NCBI RefSeq assembly: GCF_020216025.1
Contig: NZ_JAIWNC010000061.1
Span: 1-34,009 of the forward strand
Direction: 5' to 3'
From: Jidongwangia harbinensis
GTDB lineage: Bacteria; Actinomycetota; Actinomycetes; Mycobacteriales; Micromonosporaceae
Length of the DNA stretch: 34,009 nucleotides
Both the position numbers and the translations under genes were made by a program. This document shows positions 15,197-22,618 of the stretch, piece after piece. The notes under the pieces are model-generated. The model made no database searches. It saw nothing but the letters and a program-made list of their open reading frames with translations, and was not told the origin of the DNA. Numbering within the stretch: position 1 is the first letter of the stretch; every line of letters begins with the position of its first letter.

Positions 15197-16495
15197 CTAG
15201 GAGTAGATCCGGCCGTACCGGCGGCGCCACTTGGCGGCCAGCCGGCGGGCGAGGGCACCCGGGTCGCCGCCGCCGGCCCGGGCGGCCAGTTCGCCCACGA
15301 AGCGGGCGGCCGCGAACGAGGTGCCGCTCCACCTGGCGTAGCGGTTGTCGAGATAGGTGCTGCGCACCCGCACCCCGGGCCGGGCGATGTCCAGCCATGG
15401 TGAGCTGCCCGGCTTGGGACTGAACCCGGCGAGTTCGCCCAGCGGCCCTTCCGCACCGACCGCGGTCACCTCGTGCCGGGCGGCCGGGTAGGCGGCGGCG
15501 TTGCGCAGCAGTTCCGGCCTGCTGGAGTTGCCGTGGTTGCCGGCCGACGCGACGAGTGCGCGGCCCGGGCGGGCCAGCTGCTGCATCGCGGCCGCGAGCA
15601 CCAGGGGCGCCCGGCCGTCGGTGGTGTAGGCGGCCCACGGCATGTGCACGATGCCGACCGGCCGGTCGCTGCGGTCGTCGTCGGCCAGGAACGCGGCGAT
15701 CTTCTGCGCGGCCGCCCAGACATCGGCCTGGCCGTCCGCGTCCAGCACCGGCACGCTGACGATCTCGGCGCCCGGGGCCCGCCGCAGGATGAGCCCGGCG
15801 CCGAACGTGCCGTGCCCGGTCATCAGCCCCCGTGGGTACCGGTCGGTCTTGACCGCGAAGCCCTTGTGCCGGAGCTTGGCGAACTCGCGATGGTGGTAGA
15901 TCACCGTGTCCATGACGCAGATCCGCACCCCGGCTCCCGCGTCGCCGGACCCGATCAGCGGGGAACCGTCGCCGGCCGCGAGCACGGTCAGGCCGCCGCC
16001 GCCGATCTCGCCACCGCCACCCCCGATCTCGCCACCGCCGCCGCCGATCTCGCCGCCCCCGCCACCGATCTCGCCGCCGCCGCCGATTTCTCCGCCACTG
16101 CCGCCGATCTCACCGACCGCCTCGGTGTTGTTGATGATGCGGTTCTTGCCCATCGTCGGGATGTATCCGGCATACCGGTAGGCGAAGTCGAAGCGCAGGC
16201 GGAACATCAGCAGTTCCAGATCGGAGATCGGCTCCGGCTGCGTGCCAGCCGGCCGTGCGGTGCCGGCCACCGACTCGGCGTGCCTGGTCAGATAGACGTT
16301 GCGGCGGGTCGGCAGGATCTCGATCGGCAGCTTCGGCAGCTCCAGTTTGACCAGCCCGAGGCGGCGGATCTTGTCGGTGCCGCCGATGGTGATGCCCAGG
16401 CCGCGCAGGGCGGACACCACCACGGGGAGATCGCCCGCGGCGACGATGATCTCGTCGTCGCGGTGGGCGGTATCCTGCCGCTTGTTCCCTGCCAT
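15197..16495 (-). CDS. Cytoplasmic subtilisin-like (S8) serine protease with Gly-Glu-Ile repeat linker
   Basis: A 432-residue S8 protease. No signal peptide or membrane segment is present, so it should stay in the cytoplasm, unlike most actinobacterial subtilases. The N-terminal 125 residues form a separate domain of unknown function (DEIIVAAGDLPVVVSALRGLGI ... ELLMFRLRFDFAYRYAGY). Residues 128-169 are six GEI units separated by glycines. The catalytic domain follows: Asp196 (CVMDTV, where the usual DTG/DSG glycine is Val), His228 (TGHGTFGAG), oxyanion Asn320 (SAGNHGN) and Ser393 (GTSFAA), so the triad is complete. The domain is compact, about 245 residues. First gene of the subtilase-sigma-partner operon and divergent from the TPR-CHAT protease. 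It may cleave a regulator or be activated by CHAT cleavage in its linker (inference). Confidence 0.9.
   Translation of the reverse strand: MAGNKRQDTAHRDDEIIVAAGDLPVVVSALRGLGITIGGTDKIRRLGLVKLELPKLPIEILPTRRNVYLTRHAESVAGTARPAGTQPEPISDLELLMFRLRFDFAYRYAGYIPTMGKNRIINNTEAVGEIGGSGGEIGGGGEIGGGGGEIGGGGGEIGGGGGEIGGGGLTVLAAGDGSPLIGSGDAGAGVRICVMDTVIYHHREFAKLRHKGFAVKTDRYPRGLMTGHGTFGAGLILRRAPGAEIVSVPVLDADGQADVWAAAQKIAAFLADDDRSDRPVGIVHMPWAAYTTDGRAPLVLAAAMQQLARPGRALVASAGNHGNSSRPELLRNAAAYPAARHEVTAVGAEGPLGELAGFSPKPGSSPWLDIARPGVRVRSTYLDNRYARWSGTSFAAARFVGELAARAGGGDPGALARRLAAKWRRRYGRIYS
15989..16114 (-). repeat. Intragenic tandem repeat encoding (G)nEI linker
   Basis: Six near-identical units of 18-21 bp within the subtilase gene encode GEI separated by four or five glycines (one contains Ser). 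On the plus strand the units read as repeats of ccgatctcgccgccg-type sequence. They code for a flexible acidic/hydrophobic linker between the N-terminal domain and the catalytic domain. The near identity at DNA level suggests recent expansion by slippage, and copy number may vary between strains. Confidence 0.9.
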
Positions 16496-16616
16496 CTAAT
16501 CAACCCTCTCCGGGTCACCCCATGCCGGTACGCTCGCTATGTACGGAGACGCCCGCACCGCCAGAGATACACCTGATGTCGTTCCGAATTGACGCACTGC
16601 GATCGACCTCGCATTA

Positions 16617-19259
16617 ATGGATGAAACGACCATTCTGGACGCTCGGGAGGCGCTTCGGCTCGCGGACTCGGATCCGCGCCGCGCCGCCGCTCAGGCTGCG
16701 GCCGTCCTGGCCCGGGCCCGCGCCGCGCACGACCACGCCGCCGCGGCCGTCGCGCAACGCGCGCTGGGGCTGGCCGCGATGCACGTCGAGGACCTCGACG
16801 TCGCGCTGAGCCACCTGCGCGGCGCCATCCGGCACGGCCGGCGCGCCAACTCGCCGCTGCTGGCCGCCGAGGCCCGGATGACGCTGGCCTTCGTGCTCAA
16901 CCGGCGGGGCCGCTCCCGGACCGCCTCGGCCGAGATCGACACCGCCATCCGGGACCTGGACGGCGTGCCCCGGGCCCGCGCCGAGGCCCAGCGCGGCGCG
17001 ATCATGCACCAGCTGGGACGGTTCGACGAGGCGCTGTCCAGCTATCAGCGGGCACTGCCGGTCCTGCGCAAGGCCGGCGACGAGCTGTGGATGCTGCGAG
17101 TGCTGTCCAACCGGGGCCTGCTGCACGCGCATCGGCAGGAGTTCGCGGTGGCCGAGACCGACCTGCGCGAGGCCGAGCAGCTGAGCCGGAGCCTGGACCT
17201 CGGCCTGTGGTCCGCCTTCGTCCAGCAGAACCTCGGCCAGGTCAGCGCCCTGCGCGGCGATGTGCCGGCCGCGTTGAACTACCTGCACCTGGCCGAGCAG
17301 CGCCTCGGTTCGCTGCGGTCCAAGGCTGGACCGCTGCTGGTCGACCGCAGCGAGTTGCTGCTCTCGGTGCGGCTGGCGGCCGAGGCCCGGGAGGCCGCGG
17401 AACAGGCGGTCGCGGCGTTCGAGGCGGAGCGCCGCAGCATCGCCGTACCGGAGGTGCGGCTGCTGCTGGCCCGGGCGGCCACCGTGGAGGGCGACGTGGC
17501 CACCACGCTGCTGCAGGCCGAGCGGGCCGAGCGGGAGTTCGCCCGCCAGCAGCGGCCACAGTGGTCCATCCTGGCCCGGCTGATGGTGCTGACCGCCCGG
17601 GCGGCCACGCCGGACCGGCACCGGGTGCGGGTCGGCCAGGTGGAACGGTGCATCGGGCCGCTGGTCGAGGCCGGTTGGCCGGCCGCCGCTCTCGAGGCCC
17701 GGCTGCTCGCCGCGCGTCTCGCCTTCGACCGGGGCCAGATCAGGCGCGCGCTGGATCACCTGGAACTGGCCGGACGGGCGCGGCGCCGCGGCCCGGCCAC
17801 CCTGCGCGCCCGCGGCTGGTACGCCCAGGCCCAGTTGCGCCTCGCCACCGGCAACAAGCGCGGCGCGACCACGGCGGTCCGGGCCGGGTTGCGCATCCTG
17901 GACGAGCACCGGGCCACCCTGGGCGCCACCGACCTGCGCGCCCACGCCTCCGGGCACCGCGTCGAGCTGGTCGATCTCGGTCTGCGCATCGCCCTCACCG
18001 ATGGCCGGCCGGGCCAGATCTTCGCCTGGGCCGAGCGGGGCCGGGCGAGCCACCTGCTGCTGCGTCCCGCCCGGCCCACCGACGACCCGGTGCTTGCCGA
18101 CCTGCTGGCCGAACTGCGCGTCACCGTGGCCCAGATCATCGCCGGCGGCAAGGCCGGGAGCAGCGTCACCCGCCTGGTCCAGCGGCAGGTGAGCCTGGAA
18201 AGACGGATCCGCGATCACAGCCGGTTGCAGCGCAAGGGGATCGACGGCAACCCGGTCGACCCGGTCCGGCTGAGCGAACTGGCCCGCGACCTGGGCGACG
18301 CCGCCCTGCTGGAGTTCGTCATCCACGACGGCACGCTGCACGTGCTCAGCGTCGTCGGCGGCCGGGTCCGGCTGCACCGGATCGGCCCGGTCGACGCCGT
18401 CCGGGAGCTGGTCGACCGGGTCACGTTCACCCTGCGCCGGCTCGGTCACCCGGCGGCGAGCCACGCCAGCCGCTCCGCCGCCTCGGCCCTGCTGCGCCGG
18501 TCGGCGACGGCCCTCGACGAGCTGGTCCTCGGCGCCACGGCGGCCGAGGCGGGCGACCGGCCTCTGGTGGTCATTCCGACCGGGGCGCTGCAGTCGTTGC
18601 CGTGGTCGGTGCTGCCGTCCTGCGTGGGCCGGCCAGTGACGGTGGCGCCCTCGGCGACCCTGTGGCACCAGGCCGCCGCGGCGTCGGCGGAACCGATGCC
18701 GCGCCGGGTGGCGGTCGGTTTCGGGCTGCCCGGCGCCGTGATCGAGGCCGAGACCGTGGGCGCCCTGCACCGGACCGCCGCCCTGGTCGACGAGGCCGCC
18801 ACGGTCGGCGCGGTGACCCGGGCGATGAACGGCGCCGGGCTGGCGCACATCGCCGCGCACGGCCGGGTGCAGCCGCAGAATCCGCTGTTCTCCTCGTTGA
18901 TGCTCGCCGACGGGCCGCTCACCGTGTACGACATCGAGCGCCTCGACCGGATGCCCCGGATGGTCATCCTGGCCGCCTGTGACAGCGGGCGCACGGTGGT
19001 CCGGGCGGGCGACGAGCTGCTGGGCATCAGCGCCACCCTGCTGTCCCGGGGCGCCCGGCAGGTGATCGCCTCGGTGGTGCCGGTGCCCGACGTGGAGACG
19101 GCGCCGATGATGGTCGCCTTCCACGAGCTGCTGCTGGCCGGGCGCCAGGCCCCGCAGGCCCTGGCCGAGGTGCAGAAACGGTTCACCGGTGAGGACACCG
19201 CGGGTGCGGCGGCCGCGGCCGGCTTCGTCTGTGTCGGCGCCGCCGCGACGATCGGATGA
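16617..19259 (+). CDS. TPR-CHAT cysteine protease
   Basis: An 880-residue cytoplasmic protein. Residues 1 to about 450 are helical TPR-like repeats (for example HQLGRFDEALSSYQRALPVL, RGLLHAHRQEFAVAETDLRE, NLGQVSALRGDVPAALNYL). A linker of about 100 residues follows, then a C-terminal CHAT domain (clan CD, caspase-like) from about 590. The domain opens with VVIPTGALQSLPWSVLP. The catalytic dyad is visible: His748 in HIAAHGRVQ and Cys788 in VILAACDSG, followed by GDELLGIS and a late GARQVIAS strand. CHAT proteases cut specific partner proteins when the TPR part senses a ligand or protein. No convincing SD precedes the ATG at 16617, so the exact start is uncertain. It is divergent from the subtilase-sigma operon across 121 bp, which suggests joint regulation. 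Confidence 0.93.
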   Translation: MDETTILDAREALRLADSDPRRAAAQAAAVLARARAAHDHAAAAVAQRALGLAAMHVEDLDVALSHLRGAIRHGRRANSPLLAAEARMTLAFVLNRRGRSRTASAEIDTAIRDLDGVPRARAEAQRGAIMHQLGRFDEALSSYQRALPVLRKAGDELWMLRVLSNRGLLHAHRQEFAVAETDLREAEQLSRSLDLGLWSAFVQQNLGQVSALRGDVPAALNYLHLAEQRLGSLRSKAGPLLVDRSELLLSVRLAAEAREAAEQAVAAFEAERRSIAVPEVRLLLARAATVEGDVATTLLQAERAEREFARQQRPQWSILARLMVLTARAATPDRHRVRVGQVERCIGPLVEAGWPAAALEARLLAARLAFDRGQIRRALDHLELAGRARRRGPATLRARGWYAQAQLRLATGNKRGATTAVRAGLRILDEHRATLGATDLRAHASGHRVELVDLGLRIALTDGRPGQIFAWAERGRASHLLLRPARPTDDPVLADLLAELRVTVAQIIAGGKAGSSVTRLVQRQVSLERRIRDHSRLQRKGIDGNPVDPVRLSELARDLGDAALLEFVIHDGTLHVLSVVGGRVRLHRIGPVDAVRELVDRVTFTLRRLGHPAASHASRSAASALLRRSATALDELVLGATAAEAGDRPLVVIPTGALQSLPWSVLPSCVGRPVTVAPSATLWHQAAAASAEPMPRRVAVGFGLPGAVIEAETVGALHRTAALVDEAATVGAVTRAMNGAGLAHIAAHGRVQPQNPLFSSLMLADGPLTVYDIERLDRMPRMVILAACDSGRTVVRAGDELLGISATLLSRGARQVIASVVPVPDVETAPMMVAFHELLLAGRQAPQALAEVQKRFTGEDTAGAAAAAGFVCVGAAATIG

Positions 19260-19289
19260 CGCGGGCGCGGGACCCGCCGCGGCCGGATG

Positions 19290-19366
19290 GCCGAAAGGTC
19301 GGACCGGCGTAACTGTCCGCTATCGGTCAGTGGCGCCGGTCCGTTGGGCGATTCGCGCCTTTCGGC
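19290..19366 (+). terminator. Multi-tier hairpin after the CHAT gene (terminator or structured leader)
   Basis: Nested exact inverted repeats: outer GCCGAAAGG/CCTTTCGGC (19290-19298 with 19358-19366); middle GGACCGGCG/CGCCGGTCC (19301-19309 with 19334-19342); apical ACTG/CAGT (19312-19315 with 19328-19331) and CCG/CGG (19317-19319 with 19324-19326) around a CTAT loop. A CTTTTCCCC stretch follows shortly after the outer arm. It lies between the CHAT stop and the DUF6345-like start, so it could terminate the first or regulate the second. Confidence 0.6.
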
Positions 19367-19430
19367 AGCACTTTTCCCCATAATTTGCCGTGGCGCCGAC
19401 CGGTGCCGTCCGCATCTGAACGGGGGAAGC

Positions 19431-21065
19431 ATGCCATCGGCCACACAAGACAGACGACCGCTCCGGGTGGGCCTCGCCGCGCTGGGGGTGGCCGCCGTGA
19501 CCGGCCCGCTCGCGCTGGCCGCGCCGCCCGCGGCGGCCGCCGTCGAGTCGCCCACGCTGCCGGTGTACGCGGTGCGCTCCGCGGGGCTCACCGCCGAGCA
19601 GGCGACCACGCTCGCCAAGGCACTCGGGATCAAGCAGCAGCGGATCCTCGCCGCCGACGGGAGCGTGCGGTTCGCCGACGAGAAGCAGTTCCTCGCCGTG
19701 CCGACCAAGGCCGGCAAGCGCGGCCGGGACGAGGACGGCAACGCCACCACCGCCGCCGTGCTGAACACCGCCGCGCTGAAGCGGCTGCGCCCGCTCGCCG
19801 CCAAGTCCGCACTGGACCGGACCGCCCGCGCGCTGCGGACCGCGAAGATCGCGGTGGCCGGCCGCGCCACCACCGGGCACACCACGCTGACCACGGTGGA
19901 CAAGCGCGGCCGGACGACCACCGGCGCGAAGCTCGACACCACGGTCTCGTACTCGTTCACGCTCAACGGGTTGCCGCTGCAGGGACCGGGCGCCAAGGTC
20001 CGGGTGGCGTACAACGCGAAGGGCGCCGTCACCGGTCTGTCGCTGAGCACCCGTACCCTCGTGCCGACCGGCGCCGTCGAGGTGCTGGACCCGGCGGCCG
20101 CGCTGCGCCGGTGCGCCGTCGCGTTCGGCGCGGCCGTCCAGGTCCGCACCGCACAGCCGGCCTACTGGGCGCCGGCGCTGGCCGCCAAGGTGGCCACCCT
20201 GGCGCCGAGCTTCCGCTGCACCGGCGTGCTGGCCGACGGCAGCGCGGCCCAGGTGGTGTTCGTCCCGGCAGCGGTGAACGCGACGCTGCCGGAGGCGCCA
20301 CCGGCACCGCAGAACCGCCCGCAGGAGACCCCCGGCGCGCTGGCCCGGGCGTACGGCCGCGCCGACGTCGGCAGCGAGGGCACCGGACCGTGTTCCGGCC
20401 TGCCGCACACCGGCGCCAACCTGGCGACGTTCAACAACGAGTTCTCCGGCCGGGGCATCCCGGTGGAATTCAGCTGGCTCAACCAGAACGCCTGGGAGCA
20501 GGACTTCAAGGACCCGTCGAAGGGCGGCGACGACAGCGACTGGACCGACCACGTCGACATGACGTACTGGCAGGGGCACGGCGCGCCGACCGGCTTCAGC
20601 TTCTCCGGCTGCAGCAGCAACGACGACACCTTCCTGGCGCACACCGACGCCCGCTGGGGCAACGGTGACGTGGAATGGATGAGCCTGTTCACCTGCCTGA
20701 TCCTGGAGCAGACCTCCGGCGGCAAGAGCTGGTGGCAGCGCTGGGGCCCGGCGTTCGACGGCCTGCACCAGATCAACAGCTTCCACACCGTCTCGTACCA
20801 CAGCGCGGTGCACGGCGGCATCTACGCGAACTACCTGCTGCGCTCGCCGTTCCTGTGGTGGAACAAGCCGATGCCGGTCCGCTCGGCCTGGGCCCAGGCG
20901 TCCATCGACGACCAGCCCGACGACGTCGTATGGGCCAGCATGGGCGCGATCGGCCCGGGTGGCGCGGTCAACCTGAACGACTACTTCTGGAACAAGGGTG
21001 CGGTCGGCCCGGACATCCCGGCGGCGCAGACCACCGGCTACTGGTACCTCTCCGGCCTGTCCTGA
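19431..21065 (+). CDS. Secreted DUF6345-like protein with caspase-like HG/C motif
   Basis: A 544-residue exported protein. Residues 1-37 form a signal peptide (RRPLRVGLAALG, Ala/Gly core, cut near AAA). A middle beta-rich region of about 300 residues follows (SYSFTLNGLPLQGPGAKVRV ... propeptide-like). The C-terminal domain from about 330 has DMTYWQGHGAPTGFSFS, then DARWGNGDVEWMSLFTCLIL and HQINSFHTVSYHSAVHGG, the pattern of the DUF6345 family as I recall it. His383 (QGHG) and Cys422 (FTCLIL) end hydrophobic strands and are 39 residues apart, as in clan CD peptidases. Enzymatic activity is inference only. Start ATG 19431 follows GGGGGAAG. It lies 171 bp after the CHAT gene on the same strand; its end overlaps the convergent SARP-type gene by 28 bases. 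Confidence 0.75.
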   Translation: MPSATQDRRPLRVGLAALGVAAVTGPLALAAPPAAAAVESPTLPVYAVRSAGLTAEQATTLAKALGIKQQRILAADGSVRFADEKQFLAVPTKAGKRGRDEDGNATTAAVLNTAALKRLRPLAAKSALDRTARALRTAKIAVAGRATTGHTTLTTVDKRGRTTTGAKLDTTVSYSFTLNGLPLQGPGAKVRVAYNAKGAVTGLSLSTRTLVPTGAVEVLDPAAALRRCAVAFGAAVQVRTAQPAYWAPALAAKVATLAPSFRCTGVLADGSAAQVVFVPAAVNATLPEAPPAPQNRPQETPGALARAYGRADVGSEGTGPCSGLPHTGANLATFNNEFSGRGIPVEFSWLNQNAWEQDFKDPSKGGDDSDWTDHVDMTYWQGHGAPTGFSFSGCSSNDDTFLAHTDARWGNGDVEWMSLFTCLILEQTSGGKSWWQRWGPAFDGLHQINSFHTVSYHSAVHGGIYANYLLRSPFLWWNKPMPVRSAWAQASIDDQPDDVVWASMGAIGPGGAVNLNDYFWNKGAVGPDIPAAQTTGYWYLSGLS

Positions 21066-21856
21066 GCCGTCCCATCCGATCCCGTGGCGTTCCGCCGGAA
21101 CGGCACGGGATCGGATTCCGGGCGGATCAGCATCGTGGCGTCCGGTGGCGTCACGTCGATCTCCCGCATGGCGGCGGCGTACCGGGTGAACGCCCGGCGT
21201 GCCTCGCCGTGGCGGCCGTCGCACACCAGCGCCCGCACCAGCGACCGGTGCGCGTCCTCGTCGTAGGGATCCTTCGCCAGCAGGCGCAACAGGTAGTGAG
21301 CGCTGTGATCGACGTCGCCGGCCGCGCGCAGGAGCCGGGCCAGCATGCGTACCCCGCCGAGGTAGCCGGCCCGGGCCTCCTCCCGCAGCGGTTGCGCCCA
21401 GCCGGCGTAGGGCATGTCGTCGAACGGATCGCCGCGGTACATGTCCTCGACCGTCATCAGCAGGCGCACCGCCCGGGTTCGGTCTCCCCGGTCGGCCTGT
21501 GCCCGGGCGGCGGCCACACCGGTGAGGAAGACGTCCGCGTCCACCTCGGTCTCGGCCGGGTCGAGACGCACCGCGTCGCGGTCGGCCCGCAGGACGCCGG
21601 GGTGCCGGCCGGGCGCCGGGCCGCCGAGCACCGCCCGCACCAGCGACAGCAGGTTCGACAGCCGATGGCCGGCGCGGGCGGACGGGTCGTCGGGCCACAA
21701 CAGGTGAGTCAGTTCTTCCCGCGGTACCGCCCGTCCGCGCCGGGCGACGAGTATCAGCAGCAGTTCCCGGGCCTTGCGGGACTGCCAGGCCGCGCTCGGG
21801 ACCGGGGTGCCACCGATCAGCACCTCGAAGTGCCCCAGAACCTTGACGGTGACCAT
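21038..21856 (-). CDS. SARP-type transcriptional regulator (winged HTH plus BTAD)
   Basis: A 272-residue regulator of the AfsR/SARP family. The N-terminal OmpR-like winged helix (VKVLGHFEVLIGG, then WQSRKARELLLILVARRGRAVPREEL, LWPDD, NLLSLVRAVL) covers residues 1 to about 95. A bacterial transcriptional activation domain follows to about 240 (VDADVFLTGVAAARAQADRG ... PYDEDAHRSLVRALVCDGRHGEARRAFTRYAAAMRE). SARPs usually activate genes by binding direct repeats near the -35 region. No ATPase or TPR extension is present, so this is a small SARP. The start is uncertain: ATG 21856 fits the family N-terminus, while GTG 21883 is in frame upstream; neither has a good SD. Its target is unknown; the neighbouring secreted metzincin genes on the same strand are candidates. 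Confidence 0.88.
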   Translation of the reverse strand: MVTVKVLGHFEVLIGGTPVPSAAWQSRKARELLLILVARRGRAVPREELTHLLWPDDPSARAGHRLSNLLSLVRAVLGGPAPGRHPGVLRADRDAVRLDPAETEVDADVFLTGVAAARAQADRGDRTRAVRLLMTVEDMYRGDPFDDMPYAGWAQPLREEARAGYLGGVRMLARLLRAAGDVDHSAHYLLRLLAKDPYDEDAHRSLVRALVCDGRHGEARRAFTRYAAAMREIDVTPPDATMLIRPESDPVPFRRNATGSDGTAQDRPERYQ

Positions 21857-21910
21857 GACTACACGGTGCCGGGTGCGGTTCACGCGAACGGCACAGGTCC
21901 TTCACGGCCG

Positions 21911-21939
21911 GCGATCGCACCCGGGCCGGGTGCGATCGC
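21911..21939 (-). terminator. GC-rich hairpin downstream of the anchored-protein gene
   Basis: Perfect 12-bp arms GCGATCGCACCC (21911-21922) and GGGTGCGATCGC (21928-21939) with a five-base loop. It lies 12 bases past the stop of the minus-strand gene at 21952 and just before the SARP-type start, as expected of an actinobacterial terminator without a T tract. Confidence 0.65.
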
Positions 21940-21951
21940 GGAACGGCGGAT

Positions 21952-22590
21952 TCAGACCCGGGCGAGCCGGTCGGCGAGCTGGTCGACCGATCGCACCGGG
22001 CCGAGTCCGGCCGTCAGGGAACTGGCCGGGGCCTCGTCGGTGAGCGGGGTGTCCACCGCGGCGCGGGTGGTGCCCGCCCACAGGCCGGCGGAGTTCACCA
22101 GGCGGTACCGCCCGGCTTCCGCTCCGCCCTTGTGCCGCAGGAACATCAGCGCCTCGCCGCGCGGCAGTTCGGCGTTGAACGCGGCCGCCTGCTTCGCGGC
22201 GTCCGCCGGCTGGTACGGCAGCAGGAACTCGACCGCGACGGATCCACCAAGGTCGCGCCCACTGACCTGGCGCCGCACGTCGACGACGGCACTGCCGTAC
22301 ACGACGACGTCGAGGGGATGGTCGCCCCGGACCGTGCGGCTCACCCCGAAGGAGACGACGCGGCCCATGACGATCGCGTCGGCGGAACGCTTCATCGCGG
22401 CAAGGGAGTCGTAGTGCTCCGCCTCGGAAGCCTCCAGCCGCAGCATGGCGAAGGAGTCGGCCGAGCGGGCCGCCGACCCGGTCGCGACGGCGCGCTCGCT
22501 GACGACGTACGACACCACCAGGGTCAGGGCGGCCATCAGGGTGACAGCCGCTACCAGAATGCGGTTCGCGGTGACTGATCGGGAAATCAT
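21952..22590 (-). CDS. Single-pass membrane or secreted protein of unknown function
   Basis: A 212-residue protein with one N-terminal hydrophobic segment (about residues 8-30, RILVAAVTLMAALTLVVSYVV) and an extracytoplasmic body. The body has the strand pattern SADAIVMGRVVSFGVSR ... VVVYGSAVVDVRRQVSG ... EALMFLRHKGG, similar to proteins of the MRVxG or TIMP/NTR-like OB-fold type in which a DAIVxGxV strand recurs; I do not claim a family. The start ATG 22590 has AGGAGG nine bases upstream. It lies 28 bases after the metzincin gene, so the pair is probably one operon. A metzincin partner with an NTR-like fold could be an inhibitor or anchor, but that is speculation. Confidence 0.75.
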   Translation of the reverse strand: MISRSVTANRILVAAVTLMAALTLVVSYVVSERAVATGSAARSADSFAMLRLEASEAEHYDSLAAMKRSADAIVMGRVVSFGVSRTVRGDHPLDVVVYGSAVVDVRRQVSGRDLGGSVAVEFLLPYQPADAAKQAAAFNAELPRGEALMFLRHKGGAEAGRYRLVNSAGLWAGTTRAAVDTPLTDEAPASSLTAGLGPVRSVDQLADRLARV

Positions 22591-22618
22591 GGCGGAGAAC
22601 CTCCTGTTCTCTCGGTCG

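Noticed and set aside
15473..16576. Plus-strand open frame with PPPPISPPP repeats opposite the subtilase
   Set aside because: It is the antisense of the Gly-Glu-Ile linker; the minus strand has the full S8 triad.
16614..19124. 836-residue minus-strand open frame opposite the TPR-CHAT gene
   Set aside because: His/Gln/Gly/Arg-rich shadow with no recognisable domain; the plus strand has the CHAT dyad and TPR helices.
14108..19259. Type III-E CRISPR (Craspase) association for the TPR-CHAT gene
   Set aside because: No CRISPR array, gRAMP/Cas7-11 or Csx30/31-like gene is in the window; the similarity is in logic only.
19320..21920. 866-residue minus-strand open frame opposite the DUF6345-like gene
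   Set aside because: Only its first part overlaps real SARP-type coding sequence and in a different frame; no domains are visible.
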